The translations under genes were made by a program, and so were the position numbers. A stretch of 64,000 bases of DNA, taken from NCBI GenBank assembly GCA_964422145.1, contig CAYQZV010000005.1, forward strand, positions 1 through 64,000, in the 5' to 3' direction. Position 1 is the stretch's first letter. Each line of letters opens with the position of its first letter. Below, one piece after another: positions 63,244-64,000 of this stretch. The stretch comes from JACNKV01 sp964422145 (GTDB taxonomy: Bacteria; Fidelibacterota; Marinisomatia; Marinisomatales; JACNKV01). The notes beneath the pieces were generated by a model that searched no databases, was not told the origin of the DNA, and saw only the letters and a program-made list of their open reading frames with translations.

Positions 63244-64000
63244 ATGATCAAAAAAGGTGAAGAAATAACTGTCAAAATTGAGTCGTTGGCATACGGTGCC
63301 CGCGGGGTAGCGCGTGTTGATGACTTTGTCATTTTTGTCGATGGCGGTATTCCGGGGCAGACCGTTAAGATATTTGTGTATAAAAAACGAAAAGGATACG
63401 GCGAAGCACGGATCGTCGATGTGATTGAAGAATCTCCGAATTTTATTCCGCCTCGCTGCGAACATTTTCAATACTGCGGAGGATGCAAAGTCCAGCATCT
63501 TGATTATGCAGAACAAGTCCATCAAAAACACCAGCAGGTCGTTGATATTTTCCGTCGTATGGCAGGGATAAAAGATGTCCAAATTGACAGTGTCGTCCCG
63601 GCAGATCCGTTTTTTCATTATCGCAATAAAATGGAATTCACATTTTCAAATCGACGCTGGCTGCTTCCCGATGAACCCGAAAATGTTGATGCTGGATTTG
63701 CACTTGGTCTCCACATCCCAAAACGGTTTGATAAAATCTTGAATATTGATGAATGCTACATTCAGCAACCGCTCGGGAATGACATCTTAAACACAGTGAA
63801 AACCATCGCGATTGAGAATAAACTTAAACCCTATGATGTTCGCACACATATCGGCTTTCTCAGACATTTAGTTCTGAGATTCGGTGTGAATACAGATCAG
63901 ATCATGGTGAACATTGTCACGTCGTATGAAAATACTGATCTTTTAACACCGATTGTTGACGGTCTGATCGAAAAATTCCCGATGATCACATCCATTGTCA
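63244..64000 (+). CDS. RNA (uracil-5-)-methyltransferase RumA/TrmA family (5' part)
   Basis: The gene runs off the right edge after 252 codons. The N-terminus is a TRAM domain (about residues 1-60: E-E-I-T-V-K-I-E-S-L-A-Y-G-A-R-G-V-A-R), followed by an iron-sulfur cluster motif C-E-H-F-Q-Y-C-G-G-C-K-V-Q-H near residue 81 and the beginning of the insertion domain (H-Y-R-N-K-M-E-F-T-F-S). The catalytic SAM domain lies beyond the window. The presence of the Fe-S motif indicates RumA/RlmD-like rather than classical TrmA. Exact rRNA target cannot be set. Confidence 0.9.
   Translation, partial: MIKKGEEITVKIESLAYGARGVARVDDFVIFVDGGIPGQTVKIFVYKKRKGYGEARIVDVIEESPNFIPPRCEHFQYCGGCKVQHLDYAEQVHQKHQQVVDIFRRMAGIKDVQIDSVVPADPFFHYRNKMEFTFSNRRWLLPDEPENVDAGFALGLHIPKRFDKILNIDECYIQQPLGNDILNTVKTIAIENKLKPYDVRTHIGFLRHLVLRFGVNTDQIMVNIVTSYENTDLLTPIVDGLIEKFPMITSIV

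Noticed and set aside
63031..63618. 195-codon minus-strand frame
   Set aside because: The opposite strand encodes the TRAM/Fe-S part of an RNA methyltransferase with clear motifs.
1..64000. CRISPR arrays, insertion sequences and ribosomal RNA genes
   Set aside because: I found no regularly spaced repeats, transposase genes or rRNA sequence; the only repeats seen are the short ones listed.

Overview
The window looks like a genome segment from the FCB superphylum, most likely Candidatus Marinimicrobia or a near relative; I infer this from content and ran no phylogeny. Pointers are a type IX secretion C-terminal sorting domain with the YPNPFNP motif, a short primary sigma factor without region 1.1, a YbeY whose last metal ligand is Asp rather than His, a DUF4159/DUF4175/TPR operon, and many secreted beta-propeller or lipoprotein genes of the kind common in these genomes. 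Base composition is moderate, and most genes have recognisable Shine-Dalgarno sequences and short overlaps.

Layout. 1-7500 is the distal tail module of a prophage: M15 endopeptidase, tail assembly chaperone pair with a probable programmed -1 frameshift, tape measure protein, distal tail proteins and an HxH tail fibre, closed by a terminator next to the 3' end of a tRNA-Lys gene. 7506-7794 holds tRNA-Lys, tRNA-Pro and tRNA-His (minus strand). 7880-10747 is glycine decarboxylase. 10968-15057 holds Wbp-like genes for an acetamido-uronic acid sugar nucleotide plus an L-2-hydroxyglutarate oxidase. 15094-16557 holds a noncoding stretch with an orphan terminator, a zinc-ribbon coiled-coil gene and RNase P RNA. 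16558-24117 is recJ-fabH-acyl-CoA dehydrogenase-pgpH-ybeY-mazG.

24136-28328 (minus) has three secreted propeller-type proteins and a truncated paralogue. 28453-37242 (minus) is a tightly packed seven-gene run: AlkD-like protein, YjbQ, GNAT, secreted amidotransferase-like protein, TPR protein, DUF4175, DUF4159. 37441-39294 is an outer-membrane barrel/TPR/BamE-like protein. 39324-40949 (minus) is an AI-2E family permease with a cyclic-nucleotide-binding protein. 41250-46138 is one large T9SS-secreted protein split by a frameshift. 46273-54624 is a housekeeping block: EnvC-like protein, holB, metG, tatD, ksgA, rpoD, rpsU and a phosphohexomutase.

55376-61810 is the most interesting part: a bacterial microcompartment (BMC) locus. 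A SorC-family regulator with two operator-like palindromes is followed by a RpiB-DeoC fusion, shell proteins (two BMC-T, one BMC-H, three BMC-P) and a CoA-acylating aldehyde dehydrogenase. The implied pathway is 2-deoxyribose 5-phosphate to glyceraldehyde 3-phosphate plus acetaldehyde, then acetyl-CoA, inside a shell. It resembles the sugar-phosphate-utilising BMC class and the Haliangium ochraceum shell set. Unusual points are the fusion with a probable internal encapsulation helix, an altered RpiB active site, and a three-segment RNA pairing pattern between a shell gene and the dehydrogenase gene. The window ends with a repeat-containing membrane protein and a truncated RNA uracil-5-methyltransferase.
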